Shown here piece after piece: positions 18,030 to 27,567 of a DNA stretch of 64,000 bases (positions within the stretch are counted from its first letter, which is position 1; each line of letters begins with the position of its first letter). This DNA comes from Psychrobacter maritimus (lineage in GTDB: Bacteria > Pseudomonadota > Gammaproteobacteria > Pseudomonadales > Moraxellaceae). The notes under the pieces are model-generated. The model did not search any database. It saw only the letters and a program-made list of their open reading frames with translations, and had not been told where the DNA came from. The DNA is taken from contig NZ_CAJHAJ010000004.1 of the NCBI RefSeq assembly GCF_904846345.1, positions 62,001 to 126,000 on the forward strand, in the 5' to 3' direction. The position numbers and the translations under genes are program-made.

Positions 18030-18812
18030 ATGACACTGAATACAAATGGAATTGCATCAGACGTCACTGGTAAACGCATTTTAATCACCGGCGGCGCGTC
18101 TGGCATCGGTGCGGCAAGTGCGTTATTGTTAGCCAGTCGCGGTGCGAAAGTTGTCATTGGTGATTTGGCAGAAGAGATGGGCGCTACTGTTGCTCAGCAA
18201 GGGCAAGATACTGGCAACAGTATCGTCTTTAAAAAAGTCGATGTGACCAGTGGCGATGAAGTGCGGACGCTATTTGCTTTTGCTATGGAAACGCTTGGCG
18301 GTCTTGATGTGGTGATAAATAATGCCGGTATCGACCATAAACCGGCACCGATGCATGAGTTAAGTGACGATGATTTTGATCGTAATATCGCGGTTAATCT
18401 AAAAGGCGTCTGGCATTGTATGCGCGCTGCTGTTACTTGTATGGCGCCCAATGGCGGCGGTCATGTGATTAATGTTGCCTCCATTGCTGGTTTACGTTCA
18501 GCGCCACTGCTGACAGCTTATAGCGCGGCCAAGCATGGAGTGATGGGGCTGACCAAGTCTGCTGCCCATGAATATGCCCGTGTCAATATCCGCTTTAATG
18601 CGGTATGTCCAAGCTTTATCGATACGCCAATGGTGCGTAATACCATGGCAAAAATGGACGAGCGCGCCCAGCAAGCCACCATCAAAGCCAGCCCAATGCG
18701 CCGTTTGGGAGATGTCGATGAAGTATCTGGCGCGATTGCTTGGCTAGCTAGCGATGAGAGCAGCTTTATGAATGGTCATGCGTTTACCCTTGATGGTGGG
18801 ATGTTGGCTTAG
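18030..18812 (+). CDS. Short-chain dehydrogenase/reductase
   Basis: A classical SDR of 260 residues: cofactor motif TGGASGIGAAS near residue 21, NNAG, and the catalytic Ser with Tyr-x-x-x-Lys (YSAAKHG). Asp at the end of the second strand (VIGDLAEE) suggests preference for NAD(H). It begins 3 bp after the MDR gene stop, so the two are translationally linked. It probably oxidises a 3-hydroxyacyl or alcohol intermediate of the same degradation route; the substrate is not known. Confidence 0.92.
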   Translation: MTLNTNGIASDVTGKRILITGGASGIGAASALLLASRGAKVVIGDLAEEMGATVAQQGQDTGNSIVFKKVDVTSGDEVRTLFAFAMETLGGLDVVINNAGIDHKPAPMHELSDDDFDRNIAVNLKGVWHCMRAAVTCMAPNGGGHVINVASIAGLRSAPLLTAYSAAKHGVMGLTKSAAHEYARVNIRFNAVCPSFIDTPMVRNTMAKMDERAQQATIKASPMRRLGDVDEVSGAIAWLASDESSFMNGHAFTLDGGMLA

Positions 18813-18884
18813 TTAACTTAATATATTTTATTAAAACCATTGATGTTAAGTTTGGCGGTGCTGGTAAAAATTTTCTTGCTTGCT

Positions 18885-18935
18885 GTGTGCGTTGCACTGC
18901 AGAGGCTGCAAAAATTTCTTCCAGCTCTGCTACAC
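18885..18935. repeat. Intergenic imperfect palindrome / stem-loop
   Basis: GCAGAGGCTG (18899-18908) pairs with CAGCTCTGC (18922-18930) with one bulged G, and the outer GTGT (18885-18888) can pair with ACAC (18932-18935). There is no T-run. It lies in the 168-bp gap between two cotranscribed SDR genes and may be an intergenic repeat or an mRNA processing/attenuation element. Function unknown. Confidence 0.4.
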
Positions 18936-18980
18936 ATTTAAAATGTATAAATAATATATTCAAAAATATAAGGAATAATG

Positions 18981-19742
18981 ATGAAAGATTTATTTGATTT
19001 AACAGGTAAGATTGCTTTGGTTACCGGTGCGAGCCGCGGTATTGGCGAATCTATCGCCCGCTTATTGGCGTCAAGAGGCGCGCATGTGATTGTCTCTAGC
19101 CGTAAGATTGATGCTTGCCAAGCGGTCGCGGATAGCATCATCGCTGATGGTCATAAAGCCAGCGCCTTTGCTTGTCATGTGGGCGATATGGATCAGATTG
19201 AAGCGATTTTTGAGCATATCAAAAGCGAATTTGGTCAAATTGATATCTTGGTCAATAACGCCGCGGCAAACCCTTACTACGGGCATATCTTAGATACGGA
19301 TTTAGCGGCTTTTGATAAGACCGTTGAAGTCAATATTCGTGGTTATTTCTTTATGTCGACGGCTGCGGGTAAGATGATGCGCGAGCAGGGCGGCGGGGTG
19401 ATTTTAAATACTGCCTCGGTCAATGGCTTGGTCGCAGGTGACAAGCAAGGTATCTATTCAATTACTAAAGCGGCAGTGATTAGCATGACTAAAGCCTTTG
19501 CCAAAGAATGTGGCCCACTAAATATTCGCGTTAATGCGTTATTACCGGGTCTGACCGATACCAAATTTGCCTCTGCTTTGACGACCAATGATAAAGTCTT
19601 AAAAATGGCACTACATGCCATTCCGCTAGGGCGCGTGGCTAATCCTGACGAGATGGCAGGCACGGTATTGTACCTAGTCTCTGACGCCTCAAGTTATACC
19701 ACGGGTGCAACCGTGGTCGTCGATGGTGGTATGTTGGCTTAG
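18981..19742 (+). CDS. Short-chain dehydrogenase/reductase (FabG-like)
   Basis: A second SDR, 253 residues from ATG 18981. AAGGA at 18970-18974 favours this over the ATG three bases upstream. Motifs are TGASRGIGES, NNAAAN (replacing NNAG), and YSITKAA with the catalytic Tyr and Lys. The sequence resembles SDRs often annotated as 3-oxoacyl reductase-like. It is the last gene of the acyl-CoA dehydrogenase operon, separated from the previous SDR by a 168-bp gap that contains a hairpin, and is followed by a terminator. Confidence 0.92.
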   Translation: MKDLFDLTGKIALVTGASRGIGESIARLLASRGAHVIVSSRKIDACQAVADSIIADGHKASAFACHVGDMDQIEAIFEHIKSEFGQIDILVNNAAANPYYGHILDTDLAAFDKTVEVNIRGYFFMSTAAGKMMREQGGGVILNTASVNGLVAGDKQGIYSITKAAVISMTKAFAKECGPLNIRVNALLPGLTDTKFASALTTNDKVLKMALHAIPLGRVANPDEMAGTVLYLVSDASSYTTGATVVVDGGMLA

Positions 19743-19782
19743 TTAGCAATGCATGTTTAAAAAACCGATGTTTAAAAATAGA

Positions 19783-19818
19783 AAACCGCATGACTTTAAT
19801 AGTGATGCGGTTTTTTTA
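19783..19818 (+). terminator. Rho-independent terminator of the acyl-CoA dehydrogenase operon
   Basis: AACCGCAT pairs with ATGCGGTT across a short loop, followed by seven T residues. Confidence 0.85.
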
Positions 19819-19861
19819 TACCGATGTTTTTATTAAGTTATTTTTATATTCTATATCAATA

Positions 19862-22459
19862 CTAAGTCAATAAAAAAGGCGCGGTACGACTCTCTTTGGA
19901 TTTCGCCACCTCTTTAGGCGTGCCCGCGGCGACAATAAGACCCCCTTCATCGCCAGCACCCGGGCCCATATCGATAATCCAATCGCTGTTGCTAGCAACT
20001 TGCATATCGTGCTCAACCATAATCACTGTATTACCGGTTGCGACCAGCCCATTTAACTGTGCCATCAGCATCGCGACATCAGAAGGATGTAAGCCAGTCG
20101 TTGGTTCATCGAGCACATACAGCGTATCGCCGCGCTGGGTACGCTGCAGTTCGGTAGCAAGCTTGATACGCTGTGCTTCGCCACCAGACAACTCGGTCGC
20201 TGGTTGTCCAAGTCTTAGATAGCCAAGCCCAACTTTTAGCAAGGCATCTAAGGCGCGCATTATTGGGGCATCATCAATGAAAAATTCAGAAGCCGCTTCG
20301 ACCGTCAAATCGAGTACTTCAGCGATGTTTTTACCTTGATAAGTAATTTCTAAGGTTTCGTCATTGTAGCGCTGACCATGGCACACTTTGCAAGGCGAGT
20401 AAACACTCGGCAGAAATAGCAGCTCAACGCTGACAAAACCGACGCCTTCGCAATTTGGGCAACGTCCTTTTTTAACGTTAAATGAAAAACGTCCAGCATC
20501 ATAGTGCCTTGCTTTTGCTTCTTTGGTGGCAGCAAACAACTTGCGCACATGGTCAAACAGTCCAGTATAAGTCGCCAGATTTGAGCGCGGTGTGCGCCCG
20601 ATGGCTTTTTGGTCAACGGTGACTAAGCGCTTGATGTGCTCCATACCACTGACTATCTCACCGCCTATTGGCGTTTCTTGTTCTTGCTCCAGTAAAGCCG
20701 CTTCATCGGTGGGTGCTTCAATCACGGTTTTTTGCCCTAGCGCATTGTAGACCAGTTCAACCAACGCTTGACTGACCAAACTCGATTTTCCCGAACCTGA
20801 AACGCCCGTCACTGTTGTTAATACTCCTAAAGGAAATGCCGCATCTAACCCTTGTAGATTATTACGCTCGATATTGGCAAGTTTTAGCCAATGATTAGGT
20901 TGTCTTGGCTGCTGGCTTGTTAATTGATGGGCTTTTGGTTGCTGGGTTTTTGATTTTTTATTTTTGGAATCACTATTAAAAAGATATTGTCCAGTATAAG
21001 AATTACAGATATCTTGCAAGCCTGCGACAGGGCCGCTATAGATGATTTCACCACCGTGACTGCCCGCTTTTGGTCCGACATCGACGATCCAATCGGCATG
21101 GCGAATGACGCTGACATCATGCTCGACAATGAATAATGAATTACCCGCGGCTACCAGTTCATCTAACGCACCTAATAGCGCCTGAGTATCGGCAGGATGC
21201 AGGCCAGCGGACGGTTCATCGAGCACGTAAACCACGCCAAATAGTTTAGAGCGAATTTGGGTGCCAAGTCTTAGGCGCTGTAGCTCACCGGGCGATAAGG
21301 TAGGCGTGGTACGTTCAAGTGATAAGTAACCTAGCCCAAGTCTGGTTAACGCTTGCACACGCGATAAAATATCGCTGGTAATACGCTTGGCAACAATGGC
21401 TTTTTCACGGTCGGGCATATCATCGCTGAGTTTTTTATTGGCAGCGTCTTGAAGTTTTAGCGCCAGTTCAGTCAAGGTTAATTGTGATAACTCGCCAATA
21501 TCAAGCCCTGCAAATTTAACCGACAGCGATTCTTGTTTTAACTTTTTGCCATGGCAGCTTGGGCATTCTGAAATTTGCATGAACTGCGCCACGCGTTTTT
21601 TGGTACGTGGACTTTGGGTCGTGGCAAAAGAATGTAAGACGAAATTTTTTGCACTGGTAAAAGTGCCTTTATAATTGGGTTTTTCACCTTTTTTAATCGC
21701 CTCGCGTACTTGCTCGAGATTGTATTCTGGGTAAACCGGCACTTCTGGGGTTTCATCGGTAAATAAAATCCAATCGCGGGTTTCCTTAGGTAAGGTGTTC
21801 CAAGGTTTATCGATATCGTAGCCCAGTGTGGTCAATATCCGGCTCAGATTTTGCCCTTGCCATGCTGGTGGCCAAGCAGCAATGGCGCGTTCTCGAATGG
21901 TTTTCGTCTTGTCAGGCACGAGCAAATCTTCTGTGACCTCAAACACGCGGCCAATACCTGAGCAAGTAGGGCAAGCACCTTCTGGCGTATTTGGCGAAAA
22001 GGCATCGGCATATAGCATGTCTTGCCCAAGAGGGTATTTGCCCGCTCGCGAGTACAGCATGCGCAGACCATTTGAAATCGTCGTCACGCTACCAACCGAT
22101 GAACGTACCGACGGCGTACCGCGCTGCTGTTGCAGGGCGACGGCGGGCGGTAAGCCTTCTATCGAATCGACATCAGGCTCGCCAACTTGGTCAATCAAGC
22201 GCCGTGCATAAGGCGATACCGAATCAAGGTAGCGGCGTTGCGACTCAGCAAACAAGGTACCAAATGCCAGTGACGATTTGCCTGAGCCTGATATACCGGT
22301 AAAAACAACCAACGCATTACGCGGTAAATCTACATCGACATTTTTGAGATTGTGCACCCGCGCGCCCCTGACCTGAATGCTTTGTGCAGCGGTAAGGTTG
22401 TGATTTTTGAGAGAAGTGTTAGATTTTTTATGATTAGATTTCTTATTATTGGTTGTCAT
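19862..22459 (-). CDS. UvrA2-like excinuclease ABC subunit A paralogue
   Basis: The 865 residues contain two ABC ATPase modules: Walker [10 protein letters not shown] (55-63) and GVSGSGKSS, signatures [12 protein letters not shown] and [12 protein letters not shown], and zinc-binding CPTC/CPSC and CPNC/CKVC pairs. The chain runs directly from the first ATPase region to the zinc site with no UvrB-binding insertion. It is also shorter than housekeeping UvrA (~940 aa), so it belongs to the UvrA2 class. Members are linked to DNA-damage tolerance and to self-protection from DNA-binding drugs; a role here is inferred. It is divergent from arfB across a ~330-bp gap. Confidence 0.88.
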   Translation of the reverse strand: MTTNNKKSNHKKSNTSLKNHNLTAAQSIQVRGARVHNLKNVDVDLPRNALVVFTGISGSGKSSLAFGTLFAESQRRYLDSVSPYARRLIDQVGEPDVDSIEGLPPAVALQQQRGTPSVRSSVGSVTTISNGLRMLYSRAGKYPLGQDMLYADAFSPNTPEGACPTCSGIGRVFEVTEDLLVPDKTKTIRERAIAAWPPAWQGQNLSRILTTLGYDIDKPWNTLPKETRDWILFTDETPEVPVYPEYNLEQVREAIKKGEKPNYKGTFTSAKNFVLHSFATTQSPRTKKRVAQFMQISECPSCHGKKLKQESLSVKFAGLDIGELSQLTLTELALKLQDAANKKLSDDMPDREKAIVAKRITSDILSRVQALTRLGLGYLSLERTTPTLSPGELQRLRLGTQIRSKLFGVVYVLDEPSAGLHPADTQALLGALDELVAAGNSLFIVEHDVSVIRHADWIVDVGPKAGSHGGEIIYSGPVAGLQDICNSYTGQYLFNSDSKNKKSKTQQPKAHQLTSQQPRQPNHWLKLANIERNNLQGLDAAFPLGVLTTVTGVSGSGKSSLVSQALVELVYNALGQKTVIEAPTDEAALLEQEQETPIGGEIVSGMEHIKRLVTVDQKAIGRTPRSNLATYTGLFDHVRKLFAATKEAKARHYDAGRFSFNVKKGRCPNCEGVGFVSVELLFLPSVYSPCKVCHGQRYNDETLEITYQGKNIAEVLDLTVEAASEFFIDDAPIMRALDALLKVGLGYLRLGQPATELSGGEAQRIKLATELQRTQRGDTLYVLDEPTTGLHPSDVAMLMAQLNGLVATGNTVIMVEHDMQVASNSDWIIDMGPGAGDEGGLIVAAGTPKEVAKSKESRTAPFLLT

Positions 22460-22789
22460 ACAACGCTTATTCCTTTGACTAAAATCGGCTTGTTAACGCT
22501 TTGATTCAACAATACCCTATCTGTTTGATACTGTGTTCTTTTAATATCGTATCTGCTTAACGTCATCCTACCACCTTAAAATCAAATCCCTGCGCAGGCT
22601 TACGCTTTATAGACAGAGGATAGACACAGCAACGTCAAACGATAACATTTATAAGGTTTACCCTATAAATTGCAGATTATAGAGGTTAAGAAATACGGCG
22701 TTTTGGCCGCTATTAAGCGGGCAAGTGGCGCGTTAATTGAGAATGCTTTATCATTAACCTTATCTATCAATCATTTATAAAAGTATTTT
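22460..22789. other. Intergenic region between uvrA2-like gene and arfB
   Basis: A ~330-bp divergent promoter region. I see no convincing gene, repeat or operator in it. Confidence 0.5.
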
Positions 22790-23203
22790 ATGATTTTTAT
22801 CAGCAATACCATTAGCCTGAATGACAGCGAAGTAGAGATTAGCGCCATACGCGCGCAAGGGGCAGGCGGGCAAAACGTCAATAAAGTCTCTTCTGCGATT
22901 CATTTGCGTTTTGATATTCATGCCTCAAGCTTAAGCGATGTCATTAAGCAGCGCTTATTGGATAGTAAAGACAGTCGAATCACCAAAGAAGGCGTGCTTA
23001 TTATTAAGGCGCAGCAATTTCGTACTCAAGAACGTAATCGAATTGATGCTTTGGAGCGGCTGCAAAGCTTTATTATAAAAGCCACCCATGTCAATAAAAC
23101 CCGCAAAGCGACCAAACCTAGCCGGAACGCCAAACGTAAACGCGTCGATCAAAAAACCCAGCGCGGTAAGACCAAAGCGTTACGCGGTAAGGTGGATTTT
23201 TAA
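22790..23203 (+). CDS. arfB: Alternative ribosome-rescue factor ArfB (YaeJ)
   Basis: This 137-residue peptidyl-tRNA hydrolase of the release-factor family carries the GGQ motif (26-28) in GAGGQNVNKVSSA and a strongly basic C-terminal tail (NAKRKRVDQKTQRG). In E. coli that type of tail enters the empty mRNA channel of stalled ribosomes so that GGQ can hydrolyse the peptidyl-tRNA. Length agrees with the family. It has no codon-recognition domain, which distinguishes it from RF1/RF2. It is a single gene, convergent with the MFS exporter gene across an inverted repeat. Confidence 0.95.
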   Translation: MIFISNTISLNDSEVEISAIRAQGAGGQNVNKVSSAIHLRFDIHASSLSDVIKQRLLDSKDSRITKEGVLIIKAQQFRTQERNRIDALERLQSFIIKATHVNKTRKATKPSRNAKRKRVDQKTQRGKTKALRGKVDF

Positions 23204-23239
23204 ATAAGCGGCTTAATTTTTTAATAAACCAAACAGCAA

Positions 23240-23269
23240 AATGCCAGCCCATTTAATTGGCTGGCATTG
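23240..23269. terminator. Inverted repeat between convergent genes, likely terminator
   Basis: AATGCCAGCC pairs with GGCTGGCATT in the gap between arfB and the sotB-type gene. Neither side has a strong T-run, so efficiency is uncertain. Confidence 0.55.
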
Positions 23270-23300
23270 TGTATAGGCTTATTTACTATCAAATTTTTAG

Positions 23301-24500
23301 CTAACCAAGTCTTCTATTTAATTCAGGAAAGCGCTTTATCATAAATAACATCAAGAGCAGCGACACACTGGCGATAGCGGCACCAACATAGCCGACACTC
23401 GATATAGAAATATGCGTTACTGCATAACCACCAAACAGCGCACCGGCGCCAATGCCTAAGTTAATAATCCCTGAGAACATCGCCATCAGCATATCTTGCG
23501 CTGTGACATCAACCATGATGACTTTGGCTTGCATAGAGATAATCAGCAGCATCAGCGCCGCGCCCCACAGTAACGCAATGAAACTCAGCGCCCAGATAGA
23601 AGTCACGGCAAACAATAGCACCAGCATAGATATCAGCATTAATATGATCGATATCAGCATCAATCTGGTATTAAAACGATCACCCCAGCGGCTAAAAATA
23701 ACACTGCCTGCAATCCCTGCCACTCCAAATAATAGCAAGACAACCGTCGCGGCGTTTTCACTAATAGCGCCAACCTGCCGCATAAAAGGCTCGATATAAG
23801 AATAAGCGGTATAGTGCGCGGTAAAGACCAGTAAAATGAGTAGATACAAACAGACCAATAAGGGGTTTTTAAGCAATTCTGGGATTTTTCTAAACGAGCC
23901 TTCAAACATACTTGGTAGCGTTGGCAATAGCCTTGCTTGCAAGATAAAGACGATAAAAGCAATCACGCCAATACCGCCAAAGGTTGCCCGCCAGCCAAAC
24001 CATTGACCGACTAAGCGCCCTAGTGGCACGCCAAGCACCATCGCCAATGAAGTACCGGTCGCAAGTACACTAAGCGCCAGTGCTTTTTTGCCTTCTGGTG
24101 CTACGCGTATCGCTATCGCTGCCGTGATGGACCAAAATATCGCATGCGATAGCGCAATACCAACGCGGCTAATCAGCAATACATCAAAGCTCCAAGCAAA
24201 TACGGACAATACATGACTGGCAATAAAAACCACAAACAAGCCCAAGAGTAAGCTTTTACGCTCAAAGCGGCTGGTGAGCAGCATCAATGGCAATGACATG
24301 GCCGCGACAATCCACGCATACAGCGTCAACATCCAGCCAGTTTCTGCTGTGGTGATGGAAAAATCTTGGGCGATGTCACTTAATAGGGCAACGGGGACAA
24401 ATTCGGTGGTATTCATAATAAAAGCGCTGACGCCCATTAAGAATACTTGGAAATACTGAGTTCGGCGAGCATTTGCGCTCACCTCAAGGTTATGTTTCAT
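23301..24500 (-). CDS. sotB: SotB-type MFS sugar efflux transporter
   Basis: This 12-helix major facilitator (DHA1 group) has 399 residues. The N-terminus FIMNTTEFVPVALLSDIA, the HAIFWSITAAIAIR helix and TAHYTAYSYIEPF are nearly those of E. coli SotB (YdeA), an exporter of arabinose and IPTG-like sugars. Others in this group export amino acids or drugs, so the natural substrate is uncertain. I start at ATG 24500; the frame also opens at a TTG three codons upstream. It is divergent from the LysR gene at 24905. Confidence 0.85.
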   Translation of the reverse strand: MKHNLEVSANARRTQYFQVFLMGVSAFIMNTTEFVPVALLSDIAQDFSITTAETGWMLTLYAWIVAAMSLPLMLLTSRFERKSLLLGLFVVFIASHVLSVFAWSFDVLLISRVGIALSHAIFWSITAAIAIRVAPEGKKALALSVLATGTSLAMVLGVPLGRLVGQWFGWRATFGGIGVIAFIVFILQARLLPTLPSMFEGSFRKIPELLKNPLLVCLYLLILLVFTAHYTAYSYIEPFMRQVGAISENAATVVLLLFGVAGIAGSVIFSRWGDRFNTRLMLISIILMLISMLVLLFAVTSIWALSFIALLWGAALMLLIISMQAKVIMVDVTAQDMLMAMFSGIINLGIGAGALFGGYAVTHISISSVGYVGAAIASVSLLLMLFMIKRFPELNRRLG

Positions 24501-24904
24501 ATGATCCAATACAAATAAAGAAGGCGCTAATAGTGCAAATTAGCTGAAAAATAATTCATGAGTTTAAGAATAACGGCGGCATAGGTCGTAATGATGAAAA
24601 AGAGGAGGGCAAGATAGCAAATCAGTTGCGGTATGTCAGAGCCTATCATCAGACCCTACTATTTTATCAGAAATAGACCGTGTTTTTTGTAGGAGAGTCT
24701 TTAAAATTAGCGACCGAATAATTGGTTGAATGGTTAAGTAAATCCGATGATGACATCAGTGTCAGTTACATAGTGCTTATAGTGAGGTATCGCTATTTAC
24801 GCTTGAATATAGGTATGATGACGCCATAGGCTAGGAATGCCTGATAACGTGATTTTAAATAATCATTGATATTTTACTAAGATGGAATAAAAGAAAAGCA
24901 ATCT
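24501..24904. other. Intergenic region, divergent promoters
   Basis: A ~400-bp, A+T-rich gap between the sotB-type gene and the LysR gene. I see no gene, clear hairpin or repeat in it. Confidence 0.5.
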
Positions 24905-25852
24905 ATGAAAACAGACACCAATAAACCATTAGCATTTAGACGATATCCATCGACGACGGCGCTGCAATGTTTTGAGACCGCTGCTCGTCATTTGAGTTTT
25001 ACCAATGCCGCGCAAGAGATGCACATGACCCAAAGCGCCATCAGTAAGCAAGTGGCGCAGTTGGAGGAGATGTTAAACCTGTCTTTGTTTTATCGGACGC
25101 CACACCGGATTTCATTGACCCCTGCTGGCAAGTCATATTATCTTGAAGTATTAGAGATTTTAAAACATATCGAGGTGGCGACCACCAATTTGATGTCGCA
25201 TAGCAGTAATACTGAGCTGCTAAAAATCGTCTCGCACCCCACATTTTGCGCCCGTTGGTTGATTCCAGCACTCAGTGGCTTTAGTCAAGAATATCCACTT
25301 ATTAACTTGGATATTAAAGAGCTGGCGGGGCCGTTTTTTTCTGAAGACCAAAATGTCGATATTGCTTTTTTATATGGTGATGGCATGTGGAGCAATATGG
25401 AGTCTATAAAACTGTTCGATGAATACTGCGTTGCAGTCTGTCAGCCGCAGTATTTGCGAGATAAAACACTGAGTACTGAGTGTCTAAATGACTATGTGCT
25501 ATTGCAAATAAGTTCGCGCTTAAGTGCGTGGTATGAGTATTTTAAGCAACAAGATATCAGCGTCGATGGCACCTTTGTAGGTCCACGTTTTGAGACTTTT
25601 CATGCCTGCATTTCTGCCGCCTTACTGGGTTATGGTATAGCCTTGGTGCCGTTACGTTTGGTTGAGCCCGAGCTACAATCAGGCGCTTTGGTGATGGCGT
25701 GGGATTATGCGGCAAAGGGTCGCGGCAGCTATTATGTGACTTATCCTGTCTCTTCAGGGCAATCGCATAAGGTCAAAGCGGTTTTAGAATGGATTACGGC
25801 TTATTTAGCAATCTCAGATGAACGTGAAAAGGCGTTAGGGTTGGTTTTATAA
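24905..25852 (+). CDS. LysR-type regulator, GcvA-like
   Basis: The 315 residues have an N-terminal winged HTH (LQCFETAARHLSFTNAAQEMHMTQSAISKQV, given here only as the span ~18-50) and a C-terminal substrate-binding domain typical of the GcvA group. It is in the same direction as, and ~270 bp before, the aminotransferase that opens the lysine/pipecolate gene set, with a strong terminator between. It is a good candidate regulator of that set or of the divergent exporter, but no operator could be identified. Confidence 0.88.
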   Translation: MKTDTNKPLAFRRYPSTTALQCFETAARHLSFTNAAQEMHMTQSAISKQVAQLEEMLNLSLFYRTPHRISLTPAGKSYYLEVLEILKHIEVATTNLMSHSSNTELLKIVSHPTFCARWLIPALSGFSQEYPLINLDIKELAGPFFSEDQNVDIAFLYGDGMWSNMESIKLFDEYCVAVCQPQYLRDKTLSTECLNDYVLLQISSRLSAWYEYFKQQDISVDGTFVGPRFETFHACISAALLGYGIALVPLRLVEPELQSGALVMAWDYAAKGRGSYYVTYPVSSGQSHKVKAVLEWITAYLAISDEREKALGLVL

Positions 25853-25950
25853 TGTCACTTACGTTTATTTATAACCTAAAGTATTTTTATATCACTGGCC
25901 TTGTTATTTTTATCCTACAAAGTTATTTGCTGTGAAAATTTAACAAGCTA

Positions 25951-25994
25951 AAAAAACAAAAAAACTGCCTTAATACGCAGTTTTTTTGTTTTTT
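25951..25994 (+). terminator. Rho-independent terminator after the LysR gene
   Basis: AAAAAAACTGC pairs with GCAGTTTTTTT around a short loop and continues into a T-run. It separates the LysR gene from the aminotransferase gene; A-runs on the other side allow it to act in both directions. Confidence 0.85.
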
Positions 25995-26125
25995 AAAGGA
26001 TTCGTTTAGGAAGCTAATTTACTGCTAATGACAAAAAGGAATGCCACCACAACTATTATTCGTTTGCTGCCGGAATGATGTTTTGTTGAAATGAGTCTAA
26101 CTCAAGGAAGAGATAGAGATTCATC

Positions 26126-27397
26126 ATGGACAAGCTTTATAACGTGACCGATGCCTTTACGATGGTGCATCCGCTCACGCTCGTCAAAGGCAAAAATGCC
26201 AGAGTTTGGGACGACAATGACCGCAGCTATATCGATTTTGTCGGCGGTATCGGCGTTTTAAACTTTGGTCACTGCAATCCTCACATCGTTGACGCCATCA
26301 TTCAGCAAGCCCAGGCGCTGATTCATTATGCCTACAATGCGGCAGCGCATCAGCCGTATCAAAGCTTTATGCCGCGATTATGTGAGCTTGTGCCTATTAG
26401 CGGCGAGCTGGCAGGAATGCTCACCAACTGCGGTGCAGAAGCAACCGAAAACGCCATCAAGATAGCACGCATGAAGACGGGTCGCACAGGCGTTATTGCA
26501 TTTGATGGTGGCTTTCATGGGCGCACACTGGCTGCCGTCAATCTCAATGGTAAGGTCGCGCCTTATAAGCGCGGACTTGGTACGCTAGCCAGCGGCGTTT
26601 ATCACATTCCTTTTCCCAGTCCCGATAATAATATCAGCGACGAGCAAGCGATTGACGCGCTCCAGCGTTTATTTATGGTAGAAACCGATATCGATAATAT
26701 CGGTGCCATTATCGTCGAACCTGTACAAGGGGAAGGCGGTTTTCAATTGTTGTCGCCCACCTTTGCGCAATATCTACGTAAGTTTTGTGATGAGCATGGC
26801 ATGTTACTCATCATGGACGAAATCCAATCCGGCTACGGTCGTACTGGCACGCCGTTTGCTTTTACCCATTTAGAGATTGAGCCTGACCTTATTTTACTTG
26901 GCAAAAGTATCGCGGGCGGCTTGCCATTAGGCGCAGTCATCGGCAAGGCTAGTGTGGTCAATGGTCTCCCCAAGGGCAGTTTGGGTGGCACCTATTCTGG
27001 CAATCCAGTGGCTTGCGCCGCTGCCAATGCCACGCTCGATATCATGCAAGCCGATGACGTTTGGCAGTCAGCCAAGCATTATGCCCAGACGATTGAGACG
27101 ACCATCAGCCAATGGCAGCAAGAAGGTATCTCACCTTGGTTATTTGGACTTACCGGTATCGGTGCGATGCGCGGTATCGAGCTGCGCCATCCTGAGCATG
27201 ATGTGCATCCAAGTGTGATGGCGCAAGTATTAACCAAAGCCCGCGAGCGTGGTCTATTGCTGATGCCAAGTGGGCAATATCGCCATATCATTCGCTTATT
27301 GCCACCACTCACCATAGAGCCTGACACCCTAAAAGAAGGGTTGGATATTCTAAAAGAGGTGCTCATCGCGCTTCCTGATGGATTGCCTGCCGCTTAA
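26126..27397 (+). CDS. Class III PLP aminotransferase, probable 2-aminoadipate aminotransferase (AmaC-like)
   Basis: A 423-residue fold-type I PLP enzyme of the 4-aminobutyrate/ornithine aminotransferase class. It shows the glycine-rich NCGAEATENAIKIAR, IVEPVQGEGGF, MDEIQSGYGRTG and the PLP-binding Lys260 in LLGKSIAGG. On sequence alone it could be a GABA or acetylornithine aminotransferase. Its neighbours, HglS and an aminoadipate semialdehyde dehydrogenase, argue for converting L-2-aminoadipate to 2-oxoadipate, as class III AmaC does in Pseudomonas putida. A tandem repeat follows its stop directly. Confidence 0.85.
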   Translation: MDKLYNVTDAFTMVHPLTLVKGKNARVWDDNDRSYIDFVGGIGVLNFGHCNPHIVDAIIQQAQALIHYAYNAAAHQPYQSFMPRLCELVPISGELAGMLTNCGAEATENAIKIARMKTGRTGVIAFDGGFHGRTLAAVNLNGKVAPYKRGLGTLASGVYHIPFPSPDNNISDEQAIDALQRLFMVETDIDNIGAIIVEPVQGEGGFQLLSPTFAQYLRKFCDEHGMLLIMDEIQSGYGRTGTPFAFTHLEIEPDLILLGKSIAGGLPLGAVIGKASVVNGLPKGSLGGTYSGNPVACAAANATLDIMQADDVWQSAKHYAQTIETTISQWQQEGISPWLFGLTGIGAMRGIELRHPEHDVHPSVMAQVLTKARERGLLLMPSGQYRHIIRLLPPLTIEPDTLKEGLDILKEVLIALPDGLPAA

Positions 27398-27476
27398 TGT
27401 TTAGGAGTGCTTAGGCATGTTTAGGAGTGCTTAGGAATGTTTAAGAGTGCTTAGGCGTGCTTAGGCGTACTTAGGA
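27397..27476 (+). repeat. Short tandem repeat (20-bp/10-bp units)
   Basis: Three 20-bp units of the form ATGTTTAGGAGTGCTTAGGC (27397-27416, 27417-27436, 27437-27456; one or two mismatches) continue into two 10-bp half units, GTGCTTAGGC and GTACTTAGGA. It begins on the last base of the aminotransferase stop codon and lies in the untranslated gap before hglS. It is a possible slippage-variable tract. Confidence 0.9.
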
Positions 27477-27567
27477 TTGATAGTGCATCGTCATAACCAA
27501 ATGCTCGAAATCAAATACTTATTATTAAGCTAAAGATTTATTAACTCTATTACAAGGATGTTTATTT

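Noticed and set aside
27397..27476. CRISPR-like array
   Set aside because: The units are directly adjacent with no spacers and no cas genes exist in the window; it is a simple tandem repeat.
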